Notes: generated by a model from the sequence alone, not told the origin. DNA of 64,000 nt from Typhlomys cinereus (GCA_023101885.1 JALPQD010000246.1:1660472-1724471); one strand, 5' to 3'; positions 47,091 to 58,678 are shown, counted from the first letter of the stretch. Numbers and translations are program-made.

Positions 47091-48069
47091 TTAAATTGTC
47101 ATTGAGCAATTTAGCAAAAGTGTTGAAACAATTTTCAAACCTACATCGATTCATTTACATTTTCTTTGTGTAATTTATCAATCTCCTTGTAATGAGCAAA
47201 CATTCTGAATTTTAAGTGAGCAAGAGTCTAGTCATTTGGTGTACATATTTCAAACTTCAATGTGAACCTAAAGCATGCAGAGTTAGCTCAATACATAATC
47301 CTTAAGTTGTTGAATTAATTTTGAACAAACCTTTGTTCAAACCTTTGTATCTACCTGGAAAATGGGGTAATACTGATTTGGTCTGAAGCATGTTTGATCA
47401 TGCTACATTTTTCTATGTGCTTTTATGACCAGATAATTAAGATGCATAAAGGAATTGTGACTCTTGATATTGGATACTTATAAATGCATGTATTAACACT
47501 ATAAAATTAAGAGAACCCACTACTTCTTAGATAATTGTTCCATATTCTTTGGCTTCCTCAGTCTTTTCTCAAAGTATTGAAAACCTTTCTTGCTGGTAAG
47601 TTGATAAGGGGAGGAGTGAGTCATTTATTTAGAATCTGCAAGAAATTACATGTTCCCACTCATCAGTGACTAAGTCAGTAGTAAATGTAATTTAACATCA
47701 GAAGATCTCAGATACCTATGTATGATTTCATATAGCCATATTAAACATCAGTCCTATTTTTCTCTTTCTTCTTTTCATGTATATTACTAATATGACCAAT
47801 AGCTTGTTCCTCATCATTCAGGGTTCCAAGTGAGATACATCAAGTCACAGTGATATAGTCATTTTACTATTCATATCTAAATGCAAATGAAGAATCCAAA
47901 ACAGTTTGAAAGATGTCGTACATTAAAAAACATATGAATTACCACTTCCTTTTACCAAAAGATATCAGCAGCAATGCAGACAAGAAGACAGATAGCAAAC
48001 AGAACATAAAGAGGAGTAGGAGAAGGAGGAGGAAGAAATAGGTAGAAGAAAGGAAATGGAATACTATGT
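47091..48069. other. Unassigned sequence
   Basis: No recognised feature up to the purine-rich lead (about 48005-48055) of the next SINE. Confidence 0.45.
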
Positions 48070-48094
48070 TTTTCATGGGTGTGTGTGCATGTGT

Positions 48095-48139
<45 letters not shown>

Positions 48140-48384
48140 TGTTAGTACAAGAAGTCATTTCATATGTGCCTATGGAGAACAAACAGTGATATCAGGAATC
48201 ATCCTGGATTGTCCCAACTCCTTATTGCTTTGCTCTAGTGGTTCTCAGACTCCACCTTCCAGGGCCAGAATTGCACACTCCCATTTCCACCAATCAATTT
48301 TAGGTAGGATCTGGGGAGCTGATCTCAGGTCCCTTTTGCTTGTGAGACAAAGACTTTAATCCCGAGTCATCTCCACAGCCTGGA
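48070..48384 (-). mobile_element. B2-superfamily-like SINE
   Basis: A TG run (about 48079-48138) forms the expanded tail. The body reads antisense (CATCCTGGATTGTCCCAACTCC, TCCACCTTCCAGGGCCAGAA), and the head ends at CGAGTCATCTCCACAGCCTGG. It is older than the copies with clean TSDs. Confidence 0.82.
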
Positions 48385-48890
48385 TCCCATATATTTGTGG
48401 GGCCTTTTTAAAAATTATGCAGTTTCAAGGACTACATGACTATCCTATGTCTTGCCTTTGATGGTGTTCTTCGAGATTATGGCATTTCAAAGTGCATAGA
48501 ACTTCTAAAACTTTGTTTTAGATGAAAATCTGAAATACAATTCTGCCAAAAGTTCTTGTTACTATTGGCTAAGGGAATATTAATTCTAGTGGCATGCCTG
48601 TCTCCTTGAAAGTATGCTCTCATAGGTCACAGCTATTGTGGCCTTTCTTCTAAGGGGAAATACATTTCACCTGGCTCATAAGTTATACCAAGTAGAGACA
48701 TCGATAATTTAAAATAGCTGTGGCACTGGATGCTTTATTTATCAATCACATTTTTCTAGACAGGGTCTTATGACAAAAAGACCCCGTAGAACAAGAAAAA
48801 AAGTGCTTATCCTTAAAGATATATTGCCTAGGAAGAGAAGCAGATCATAAAACGAAATGGAGTAATAAATTTAGATGGTATTATAATTTT
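48385..48890. other. Unassigned sequence
   Basis: No recognised feature. Confidence 0.4.
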
Positions 48891-48893
48891 CTG

Positions 48894-48940
<47 letters not shown>

Positions 48941-49246
48941 TACATGTGTATATGTTGTATGTACCTGAGCTGACATGAGTTCCCCCGCATATGTACGTGG
49001 AAGACAGGAAAGTCTATCAAATATCTTCCTCTCTTGTTTTCCATCTTACTCCCCTGAGATAGGATCTCTTACCAAACTTGAAGTTTGCCATTTTTTTCTA
49101 GGTGTATCCCAGAATCCACCTGTCTCCAACCTCTAGCACTGGAATAACAGTTGCAGGAAGTCCAATCTGGCTTTCACATGGGTGCTGGGGATTCGAACTC
49201 CTGTCTTCATTCATCCACAGCAATCAGTCTCTGAGCCACTTCCCCT
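48891..49246 (-). mobile_element. B4 (ID-B1) SINE with TG run
   Basis: A TG run at 48896-48933 is followed by an antisense B1-like middle (CCACCTGTCTCCAACCTCTAGCACTGG) and an antisense ID-like head (GGGTGCTGGGGATTCGAACTCC, GAGCCACTTCCCC). This is the full order of a B4-type element. Confidence 0.78.
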
Positions 49247-49562
49247 TCCCAAATTTCAACAGTCTTACATCATGGTCAGTGCCCTGAGAAATAACATAGA
49301 ATATTGGCACAGTGATTGGGAGAAGGAGCCGTTTTCATTGACAAGAGGTTTTTGTGGACTCCATGCAGGGTATGAGCATCTGCTTTGCTTTTTCACAATA
49401 GGTGGAGGTTAAATCCTGAACTATTAGATTCATTATCATTGTGAAAGATTATCATTGTCATATTGGCTCAGACTTGTGTTTGGCATTGCACATGATGGAT
49501 AAGTAAAGTTAAACGATAATGTTAATACTATTTAATCCTATAACAAGGCATCTAAGATTTAA
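49247..49562. other. Unassigned sequence
   Basis: No recognised feature. Confidence 0.4.
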
Positions 49563-49570
49563 CCTAGAAG

Positions 49571-49627
49571 TGTGTGTGTGTGTGTGTGCGCGCACGCGTG
49601 TGCGTGTGTGTGTGTGTGTATGTGTGT
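49571..49627 (+). repeat. TG/CG alternating microsatellite
   Basis: A TG run interrupted by a CGCGCACGCG core. It abuts the start of the following LTR. Confidence 0.9.
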
Positions 49628-50032
49628 GAGATAGTTAGATACAGGTGTCAACTTAACTATTGAAGGTTTGAGAAAGAATTAGTAGTTGAATTAGATGCCA
49701 AGCAAACTGTAGGAGATTGCCTGATTGATGGGAAATCCCAGTTCATGTTGGCTAGGATTCACCTAGTCCCTGGGAATGTGAGCAAACTGGAGAGGCTGAT
49801 TAAGGAAGCTGATATCCTGCATACTTGACCATGTAGACTTGATGGTTTGGCAAGTAAGGATTGCACCTCTTTTAATGGTCCTATAAATATGGTGTGGTCA
49901 GTGCCCTGGGCTTCTGGTGTTGGTTTCATTTCTTCTACCAAGTTGGACTAAGGATGTAACTGGACAATAATAAGCTAGTAAAACCCATGGTTCCCTTAAG
50001 ACATTTTGTCATAAGTATATTGGCAAGGTGCT
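49628..50032 (+). mobile_element. MT-type ERVL-MaLR LTR, diverged
   Basis: GATAGTTAGATACAGGTGTCAACTTAACT start, then GGAGATTGCCTGATTGATGGG, GATTAAGGAAGCTGATATCC and AATAATAAGCTAGTAAAACCC. Same order as 46657-47085 but more changed. Confidence 0.75.
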
Positions 50033-50039
50033 AGCAATC

Positions 50040-50045
<6 letters not shown>

Positions 50046-50091
<46 letters not shown>

Positions 50092-50097
50092 TGTGTT
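50046..50097 (+). repeat. (GT)n microsatellite
   Basis: About 25 GT units with one GTTT interruption near the end, between two LTRs of opposite orientation. Confidence 0.93.
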
Positions 50098-50267
50098 AAT
50101 CTAATCATTAGCAGAATCATATAAAGTAAGTTTTTATCATCATCTCTTAAAAGTGAAAAAAGTGATATAAGTTTCATTGACATCTAAAGTACATACCTGT
50201 GTCTGAGCATTATTTCTTTGTGGATGTCTATACTTTTCTACTCAGTGTCAGTTGTACAACTGTGTAC

Positions 50268-50656
50268 TGTTGCAGTTTGTCTGCAATTGGCAAACAACTA
50301 AAGGGCTAAAGAGCTTAAGGAAACAAGGGGTTTCATTTTGGGTTTTGATAAGTCAGGTTGGCAAGCTTGACAAGATTGTCCACACGAAGGGTAGAGGGAA
50401 CGGGCCACAGCAAATACACATGACAGATGAGAGAGGGATGATCCTTCCTTGCCACACCAGCATGTCTGGCCAAGCACACAGAAGGATGCCAACTTTCTCA
50501 ATCAGATCTCTACATCTTACTCGCCTGCTCAGGGACTCACCCCACCTACTATGGGTTCATTCTTCCCCATCATTTTGGCAATTTTCCGCAGGTTTGCTCT
50601 TGTAACTAAACTAGTAATTCTCTATAAATGTGTCCAGAGCTCAAACCTCCATTGTT
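50268..50656 (-). mobile_element. MT-type ERVL-MaLR LTR
   Basis: The plus strand starts TGTTGCAGTTTGTCTGC, the same antisense end as at 22407, and contains CATGTCTGGCCAAGCACACAG and AGGATGCCAACTTTCTCAATC. It ends near CTCCATTGTTAAG. The frames at 50252-50658 are antisense artefacts. Confidence 0.82.
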
Positions 50657-51054
50657 AAGTGGAAACCTGAGTCTAAATACAATTTTCCACATTATTCTGA
50701 AATATGAATCTCTACTGGACAGAGAAATACTCATCTTGCCATTTCCTGTTTAATGTCAGTACCAGATTTAGTATTTTTAAAAAGGAGTTGAGGATGGTTG
50801 TACTTCTCAGCATTTTGAAAACATAGATTAAATTTTAAATGGGGATATGTTTTATTGTGTAAAGAAGAATCACAAGGGGGAGTCCTCCACTGTCTTTGCA
50901 ATGAAATCTCCTCATTCTGTAAGGTCTCTTTCTCAGGCCAGCCCACTCACCCTCTGTTGCTGTGAGTGACCATGACTAACTACTAACGCTCTCCCTTGTC
51001 CAGAGATTTGCTAGCAGACCACAGCTGTCTTGTTTGGCAATGTTTGCATTTTTC
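50657..51054. other. Unassigned sequence
   Basis: No recognised feature. Confidence 0.4.
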
Positions 51055-51233
51055 TACATTTATTTATTTAATCTTTAAGGGAGAGGGCAAATGCCACAGC
51101 TTGCATGTAGAGGTCAGAGTACAATTTGTGGGGTTAGGTTATCTCTTTCTACCATGTGGGTTCCAGGTATCAAACTTGGGTCATTAGACACAGCAACGAA
51201 TGTCTTTGCCCTCTGAGTCATTTGACTGGCCCC
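51055..51233 (-). mobile_element. B4/RSINE1-like SINE
   Basis: Plus strand: TTTATTTATTTAATCTTTAAGGG tail, then GCATGTAGAGGTCAGAGTACAA, CTACCATGTGGGTTCCAGG and ATCAAACTTGGGTCATTAG, and GAGTCATTTGACTGGCCCC at the head. Antisense order of a B4/RSINE1. Confidence 0.75.
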
Positions 51234-52137
51234 GATTGTTTATGAATCCTTAGTCGACCCTTCCTCCCATGTGTTATATAGTCGATAGCTAAAACATGTA
51301 AGAAGGCTAGCTTTCTTGTCTCTAGAAACTACAACATGGGAGGTCTCTTACTCTCCAGGAATAATCCAGAAATAGGCTGAGGCTCGACTTTGGATCTGAC
51401 CACTTATTTGCTAGATTATTCTTTCTCTTTGCTTCGGCTTCTCTCATTCTCTATGTCCTTCTCATGAAACTCTTCTATAAAATAAATAACATCATATGAA
51501 TTTTACTCTCTATCTCTCCTCGTAGGGAGTCTAACATAGGATATCTAGTTAACAAATGGTCATTTCATATTTGCTTTTGCTAGGGTTTTAACTATCCACT
51601 GAAGGTATAGATGTGACTATACTATGGTTTGTTGTTTACTGGAGTTTGGATTGAAAAAAAGGGTCGTTCACAGACAGCTGATGGAATATACAAGAGGTAA
51701 CAAAAACCACTCATCACCAGATCAAAATGAAGAGAATGCGTGTCTGTCTTTTCTTGCAAAGGACAGAGCTCATGAGAAACTTCACAATTGTAAATGATAA
51801 ACAGTCCATAAGGCTGGTGCATGTAGAAGAGTTTTTAAAGGGGAGAAAGACAGACCCTTGGATAGAAAAACAGAGATGAAAACAAGGCTAGATGAAGGGA
51901 ATCTGAAGCCATTTGGTATGTCTAACATTCATACACTAAAGTTGAGTTCGTGTGCAAGAAAATATTGGCAAAGATAAAGAAAAAGCACAAACTGTAAAAC
52001 TAGCATTCAGCCAATTTGCCTTCAGTGACTATTGGAAAGTCGGTTTGAATCGAATGCCTTAAAATATTCCATAAGGGATGAATGATGAACAGGGTAGATT
52101 CTTACTTTCCAAATCTAGTGTGTGATCAGAATTCAAA
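51234..52137. other. Unassigned sequence
   Basis: No recognised feature. The 66-codon minus-strand frame at 51622-51822 has no motif. Confidence 0.45.
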
Positions 52138-52209
52138 TAGTGGAGCCGTTCTAACTCCTTCACCAAGTACAAGTAGTGGAGCCATCCTAACTGCCTCGCC
52201 AAGTACACA
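52138..52209 (-). repeat. Two-copy 36-base tandem duplication
   Basis: Units TAGTGGAGCC… start at 52138 and 52174, with about five differences. The period is twelve codons, and the minus-strand frame at 52059-52277 stays open through both units, giving two related 12-residue segments (each ending in leucine-histidine-tyrosine). No protein family is recognised. A period divisible by three arises by chance one time in three. Confidence 0.8.
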
Positions 52210-52826
52210 GCAGCTTCGGAATGTTCCTGTTTGGAGTTGAGCTTGTTGCTGCACAAGGCTGTGCAGAATTTTGTCATTGATGAACCGCTGCTCCCATGAA
52301 GTTAGTGTAAATCACATTCTTGCTAAGTGGGCATTGTTCAAATTATCTGCCACAGCCTGTTATTTTTGTATTCCTCTGTGTATCATTTGACCATGAGAAT
52401 AGGACTGTGATTGGATTTCCTTATTATGCTGTTTAAAAATATTCTCTGTGACCTTCAGTGAACTGCTTATTTTACTCATTAAATTATGATTATTGTTCCA
52501 ATGCTGTTTTTCAATTTATGTGTGAAGCAAGGTCAGTGCTGGAGCACAAAGTTGTGAAGTCTTCTTTGGGTTTACAGTGCTCTCTAGTAGGTAGCCAGTT
52601 GTTACAAAGATTTCTAATATCCTCCTACTCTCCTCAAATTCCATTTTCAGAGTTCAAGAACATTAGGAAAGCTATCAAATTGCTAAAAATATATAATACA
52701 CTGATGAGTCCAGGGAAGGGAGAATAACTATGGTACAGTGAGGCTCAAATAGGAAGAAGTTTCTACATGTTCTTTGTATCTAAGGCCATGGAGAAATTCT
52801 TCTTTTCATTAAGAATATGGGGACAT
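52210..52826. other. Unassigned sequence
   Basis: No recognised feature. The 89-codon frame at 52458-52727 has no motif. Confidence 0.45.
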
Positions 52827-52872
52827 GTGCTCACTTAGGCAGCACATATACTAAAATTGGAATGATACAGAT
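52827..52872 (+). pseudogene. U6 snRNA 5' fragment (retro-pseudogene)
   Basis: GTGCTCACTTAGGCAGCACATATACTAAAATTGGAATGATACAG matches the first ~44 bases of vertebrate U6 snRNA with three changes. The rest of U6 (the ACAGAGA-containing part and the U-rich end) is missing: after GATACAGAT the sequence diverges. No proximal PSE or TATA box arrangement was seen, and it cannot encode a working snRNA. Truncated U6 copies are common in mammals. Confidence 0.9.
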
Positions 52873-52889
52873 ATTGGGACTATTATTGG

Positions 52890-53230
52890 ATAATATGTTT
52901 GTGTGTGTAGGTGTGTATGTGTATGTGCTATATATATGTACATATTTTCCTATGTGTAGATTCATATGCACATATGGAGGCCAGAGTTCAATGTCAGGTG
53001 TCTTCCTCTATTATTAATTGTGAGGCAGAACCTCTGAGACAGAACCTGTCAGTTTTTCAAGGTGAGCTGACCCTGATACCCCAGAGAATTTCTTGTCTCA
53101 CCGCTGCAGAGCTGGTCTTGCAGGCTGGCTCTGCTCTGCCCAGGTTTTGCACATTGGGATTTGCATTCAATCTCACTCCTCACATGTGCATGGCAGGCAT
53201 TGTGCCAACTGACCCACCTTCTTATCCTTA
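52890..53230 (-). mobile_element. B4-like SINE
   Basis: Plus strand: TG/TATG tail, ATGGAGGCCAGAGTTCAATGTCAGG, a B1-like antisense middle (TGGTCTTGCAGGCTGGCTCTG) and an antisense head GGATTTGCATTCAATCTCACTCC. Weakly conserved but in the right order. Confidence 0.6.
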
Positions 53231-54904
53231 GATAGATGCATACCTTTCGTGAAATAAATTCTTTTGAAACCGAGCCCCTTACAGCAAAAGGTGAAGAAAA
53301 GGGGCAGAGAAAAGCTAGAGCAAAGGTTCTGAACAAAGTAAGAAAAGAAGCATTAGCTGAGCTCCAGTAAGAACCCTTATCTGTTTTAGAGCTTGAGAGT
53401 CATGAAATCTAGTTTTAGGAACATGCTATCATGTCTGACTTCAGTGGTTGTCTTTTCTTCCATTATCTGTCGTATCTGTGATTACATGAAAGTCACCAAA
53501 CTTCATTTTCCTCTGTCCCTGGCTACACACAAATGTATCTATTCTCCTGATGGGTTGTAATTTTGTGATGATTACCCAATGCTATTTAGTTTGGAGTCTG
53601 GAAATCGCATGGGAATTTTCGTGGTCCATCTGAGGTTACCATTTTGATGCGTCAAGAAGAGTATTAAATACTTTTAAATAATGACTTTAATAATGAACAC
53701 TAATGTGTCACAGTTTTGGTGATTAGAAATCTGGCATCCTGGTACTAACAGGGTACTAACAGGTACTAACAGGATGTAATAGACAGCCATCTTGTTCTAC
53801 TCCTGCCAAATGTTTGAGAGCTCCCAAAGCATGACATCCCTTGCTAAACAGCTAAGTAGCTTCCCAAATCTCACCTCCAACTTAATGAATCTTCAGCTCC
53901 AACAGACAAACTCTGGACTGACATAAACGTTCAGTCCCTAGGACTCGTAGATGTTGCCTGTGGTTCCAACGGAGAGAAGTTGCTTCACACTTACAAGGGT
54001 CCTATCTGCAATCAGGTCTACACTCTCCCTAACGTATCACAGAGACTCCAGCCATGTCAGCGTGGAAGCCATTTAAAAGACTCTTATCTAGAAGTATGAA
54101 CAAACTTCATATTGGAAAGTTTCAGTGGGAGCATGCATCCACATTTTCTTTTATTCAGATCTACTTAAGGAAGCACGCACATCACCTCCTTTTTGATTTG
54201 TTTGTTTGGGCGAAGTGGTGCATCCACTTGAGTAGGTCATTCTTTTGTTCTATCGCTTTCAACAGAATACCCAGAGGACTAATGATAAATAATGGCTGTC
54301 CACTGCAGAAAGAAACAATTCTCCTAAAGTGAGCGCCTCACAGATGTGTCCAAATCACCGTCACCTGGTTATTCTCAGAGTGTCAAATATGAGAAGGTTT
54401 TAACACAGTGCTCCTTCTCTCAAGTCTGTTTTATGCGAATCCAGACATCCCCCTGAGTTTTGTTGTTGTTTTGACAAGAAGAATAAAAAGCTCTTTATGA
54501 CCAAAGCCATGTAGGCTTTGGACTACTTCACTCAGAGATGCTTCAGGGAACTTAATCAAGGAGCTTTTATAGAGTTTAATACAGAAAATAAAGCCGAGAA
54601 AGTAAGCACTGAAAATAAATTACCTTGAAAATGGTGTAAATCCTCTTTATCTGTCTGTCTATATTTAATTTCTCTCATTTTCACAGGAGAGAGGATGCTG
54701 CTTTGGAGAAGAGAGTTGTATCTCATGGTTAAGTTTCCTTATGCCAATTTTACAAGCAGGGGGATAGGTTTATCATGGTGCCTTTCTGTTATGCACCAAC
54801 CGCTCATATCACTATCCCTGCCCATGATTTTCAAATGCTGGCTATGAACTGTTCATATTTTCAGAAGATTGCCAATATTTTTTACCCTTTTAGTGTCTCA
54901 CACA
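53231..54904. other. Unassigned sequence
   Basis: A short tandem of GGTACTAACA lies at 53741-53772 (three copies). The 92-codon frame at 54054-54332 has no recognised motif. No repeat was recognised. Confidence 0.45.
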
Positions 54905-55090
54905 TGAACGTAATGAATTTATGAAATATTCACTACTTAATCACAAATCCCATATCCTCCCTCCTCCTCTCATTATAACCCTTCTTCTTCCCTGCCAGTC
55001 TCCCTCCAATTTGCATGTCTTTTCACATGCATGGGCCACTGAGCTTCATCTTGGTGGTGCTTTAGAGAATGCACTGAGCACTTGCTGGTG
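54905..55090 (-). mobile_element. L1 3' UTR-like fragment (Lx-type)
   Basis: Plus strand: CCCTGCCAGTCTCCCTCC, GGGCCACTGAGCTTCATCTTGG and GTGGTGCTTTAGAGAATGC, which resemble antisense rodent L1 3' UTR. It shares wording with 35661-36060. Moderate to weak call. Confidence 0.4.
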
Positions 55091-55189
55091 CATGTGTCAT
55101 GTATGTGACTAGACCACTGAGGAAAGAAAGAAAACTGCCAACATTTCTGAGCCTTGCTATCTAATTACATGTACAAATGAGAGTACATA

Positions 55190-55310
55190 GAGCAAGTCAG
55201 TTTGAGTGTCCTGTATGCACATACCTGTCCTACATTCACATGTGTCCAATATACAAATATGTGTCCGTGTGCACATATGTGTCCTATATGCACATACACA
55301 CTGTCAATTC
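55190..55310 (+). repeat. Imperfect TGTCC…CACATA minisatellite
   Basis: Degenerate units of GTGTCC, TATATGCACATA or similar, repeated about five times with period near 20-25 bases. The open frame over it (repeating tyrosine, valine, cysteine and methionine) is caused by the repeat. Confidence 0.7.
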
Positions 55311-57058
55311 CCTTCCTCTGAGAATTGAGCCTAGGAAAGAGAACTCTCAGGACACAAAGTTTGCAAGCGATAAAGCAGAGGAGAAGTTGACGTCAAACTT
55401 TGTTTTTCCAGAAATAATTCTAACCAGCTTCAAGCCTACTTTTTCTTCAGTGTTTTGGGCTTTGACTCTTCTCTTCTGTAAGAGAACAATAGCTATTGTT
55501 AAAAATTCAGAAAATCCAGGGCAACATTTTATCTCTGTCCTTTCCTTCAGCAGGGAATGACTTTCCTAGAAACATCACCAAATTAGAGTCGCGCTGACCC
55601 TGTGCACTTTGGAAACAAGCGGCTCAGGCTGAAACTTTCTCGTGCTCCTACCTTATTACTTTAGGCTTCACCTTTATCTGTGACTCTTATTTTAGCCTCG
55701 ATGGGGTGTGCAGATCTGGACCTACATTTCTTGCTTTTTCTCCTCTACCAAGAGTTCTAGTCCCTGCCGCTTCCCAGACTCCTAAATACCAACCAGAGGA
55801 GGAAAGTTTTGAATGAGAAGCACTTCCTCAGCTCTGAGAGGCACTCACATTAAATTCCAAGCCACACGGAGTGGTAAGGGAGGGAATTCAAGAAACAAGG
55901 GCTTCGTGAAACCAGTGCCCTTCAGGAGCAGTTCGGCGCTATTGCTATAATTTATGTCCTTACAAATACCTTCTATATCATTTTCTGTTTCGTTTAAAGG
56001 CCTAATGTGAGTTCTGTTGAATTAGACCTGAATCCCTGGGCTGTGGGGCTGTCTTCGTGTCTGTCCTAAATGTTGCATGGGAGAGGAGCTGCCACTGATG
56101 TCAATAGAGTCCTATAAAGATTAATAGGGCCCCTGAAAAGCAACAAGGACTTTGAGTGATTTCAGGGATTTCAGCCTCCAGAAATCAATTTCCAAAAAAG
56201 TGTTCTTGCTAATTTAACTGATAGTGTTTGATACTGCTCTTGTATAGAGCTGGTTGTGAACATGAAAATCAAGGTTTCCTTTGTGACCCAAGGTATAAGT
56301 GAATACACTTTGATAGGCATGTGATCTTAAAGAACACATCATGTGTGTCCATGTGTATGAATCAGGTAAGAGAATTAACTCAAGCATTCATTCAAGAAAA
56401 ATTTAAAGGAGTTTTGACATGTTCATTGGTACTAGCTTGATATAGTGTCCATGTTTGGTCATATCTATACTATCTTCAGCTCCATTAGAGAATTGAACAA
56501 GACAACTTATTAATCCCAGAAGAAACTGAGTTATAAACTGATGCTGTATTGACAAAGGACTACTGTATTGAAAACTCAAAGCAGGAGAAATTACCATTCA
56601 GAAATAATTATTTTAATCTAATTTTCATGAAACAGGGTGAAGGTGACTGAATCAGATTTCTTAAAAATGAATCTAGGAGAATTCTAGGTCGATTTAATTG
56701 TGCCACTCGAGTTTAGTAGCGTCCTCTGAAGATACTTGCCAGAATTTGCGAAATGAAAACACTGAGAAAAATGAAGATAGTCTCCAGAGTCTGTCCCTTT
56801 GCTTGACGCCACCAACTCTTAATCAGTCTGCATTTTGAGTCCTCATTGATCCTCAATGTGGGGTCACAGGTTCAGTGATAAAAGGAGACATGAAGGATTC
56901 ACTCTAACACGGGGAAATCCATGCAAAAGCAAATGCAAAGTCCGACCTCATCAGAGCATTCTTGGCACACATCAGATCTCCCTGTTGTAATGCAGAATGC
57001 CCCGTGATCAATTTCGTTAGGATAGAAGCTGGCAGAGGGGTACTCAGCATTAAAGGAA
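55311..57058. other. Unassigned, partly GC-richer sequence
   Basis: No repeat is recognised. About 55560-56100 is less AT-rich than its surroundings. The 127-codon frame at 55177-55560 continues out of the minisatellite and has no domain. The block could be a conserved non-coding element, which sequence alone cannot show. Confidence 0.4.
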
Positions 57059-57183
57059 TCTCTCTCTCTCTCTCTCTATCTCTTCTCTTCCCTTCTGAGT
57101 CTCTCTGTATGTATCTCAGTTCTTTCTCTGTCTCTCTCTGTCTCTCTTTTTCTCTCTCTCTCTGTTCCGTTTTCTGTCTCTCA
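57059..57183 (+). repeat. CT-rich polypyrimidine tract
   Basis: About 125 bases, mainly TCTC with some TCTG and TTCC interruptions. The serine/leucine-rich open frame over it is a repeat artefact. Confidence 0.93.
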
Positions 57184-57508
57184 TCTTACCCATAATACAT
57201 AGATTCACAGGACATTTTTCTCCCTGTTCCCATTCTCTTCATAGCTCTTGGCTCAGTTGTCTGCAACCCAGTGCTTAAACTTTTCCTCAGCAGCAAACCT
57301 TACACTTAGACTTCTGGCTAGTCCTCAAGTTCACATGATACCATGATAATAATCATGGAGAAAATTTTTCAGAACACCTAAACTTAGCAGCAGATGCAAT
57401 ATTAAGATAAGGTGCCCAATTTCTCGAAAGATAAAGCAGAATTTAAAAAAAACTGTCCACTTAGACATAAACCTCAAAGAGGCAGAACTGAAGTAAACAT
57501 TGTCAAGC
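57184..57508. other. Unassigned sequence
   Basis: No recognised feature. Confidence 0.4.
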
Positions 57509-57598
57509 TCACAGCCAGGTGTGTGAGATGAGATCAGTTGATTTTTCTGTTGTGATAGGAACAAGGTCATTACTTTGGTCTTGACACATCTGACTCAC

Positions 57599-57772
57599 CT
57601 GACGCCTCTCCTCCTGGTCACTGTCGTAGGGAGAAGTTGACTTCTGGTGATCAGCTCTGCAGATGGGACTTGGGGATGGAAATGCCTGTTGCAAGCCATT
57701 GTGCCTTGGGTCATTACCAAACAAATTGTCAGGAGAGGCAGTAAAGTCATTGCTGATCAGTATCTCCTGCCA
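57599..57772 (-). other. Possible exon or decayed exon
   Basis: On the minus strand a frame is open from 57772 to 57509 (upstream stop TAA at 57775-57773). Inside it lies a perfect consensus 5' splice donor, CAG|GTGAGT, with the last exon base at 57599. Two acceptors are possible. TGGCAG|GAG (exon from 57766, 56 codons in phase) has no pyrimidine tract. CATCTGCAG|AG (exon from 57656, 58 bases) has a good one (TTTCCATCCCC…TCCC). The encoded segment is polar and rich in serine, proline and aspartate/glutamine, unlike the hydrophobic chance frames nearby. No family was recognised. It may be a real small exon of a gene whose other exons lie outside the window, a pseudo-exon, or chance. Confidence 0.25.
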
Positions 57773-57786
57773 TTACTCTTCACAAT

Positions 57787-57810
57787 GAGGTGGAAATTCT
57801 TCCACCTCAA
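57787..57810. repeat. Perfect 10-base inverted repeat
   Basis: TGAGGTGGAA and TTCCACCTCA surround ATTC, giving a 10-base stem with a 4-base loop. Such a hairpin may arise by chance in 64 kb. It lies just upstream (minus strand) of the candidate exon. Confidence 0.85.
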
Positions 57811-57841
57811 CCAGCCCCTCAATTGTCAGGATGAGCAATGA

Positions 57842-58678
57842 AAAGGAGTCCTGCATCAAACCTACATAAACAAGTTGGCCTGGCTGTGAATTACAGACAA
57901 TAGAATATTTTGGTTAACAAAGGAATTTTCATATTATGTTTATACAGCATATAGATCCCTTCTGAATTTTTATTTTGTAAAATCAATGCATAGACTATTT
58001 CTCTTTTGTTCACCAACAACTCCACCGCACTGTTATGTGGATGCTAATTCCCCAACACATGACCCATCTCTAAGCATTTTTATTTTGATAATTAAGTAGA
58101 TACTTTGTTACTGATGATTGTAGCCCCTTCCTTCCGGATGAGAAAGAATAAAACATAAATGGAAGAAAAAAGAAGACTTTATGAAGAACCCATTATTTTC
58201 CTTTTCAAGAACATTTTATCTTTTCAAGGAACAAGAAGGCAGCCTTTAATTTTATTTCCCCAATCTTCTGCTTTGCTGATGCCTTTCTGAGGCTGAGGTT
58301 AGTGGATTAACACTGTCAGTGACATATAGTCATCCTGCCCCTGAAAGAAAGGGTCGCCTGCGAGGAGGTCTTGACGACCATATCTCCTAGTGGACAGAGA
58401 CTCTCTTCACTTTAAGATGCAGTTGTTGATTTGCGAATGGAGGCTCCATTCTAACACACTCGAATGTGTATATTCTTTCCCTTTCATTCTGTCCTGTACC
58501 GAAGCACTATAGCCATGGCCCTCCATTCTCTGGATGTTGTAATAAAGATTATGAAGAGTAAGCATTAGCATTAAGAGAGGAAGAAATACTGAGCTTACAC
58601 AGCTATCCAGTGTAAAAAGATAGATGGGTTCCCTCCCCCCAACACACACGTGTATCTTCTAACAATAAACTATTAGGA
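57842..58678. other. Unassigned sequence
   Basis: No recognised feature. The 80-codon minus-strand frame at 58407-58649 has no motif. Confidence 0.45.

Noticed and set aside
50252..50658. 117- and 69-codon frames, plausible as short proteins
   Set aside because: They cover an antisense MT-type LTR.
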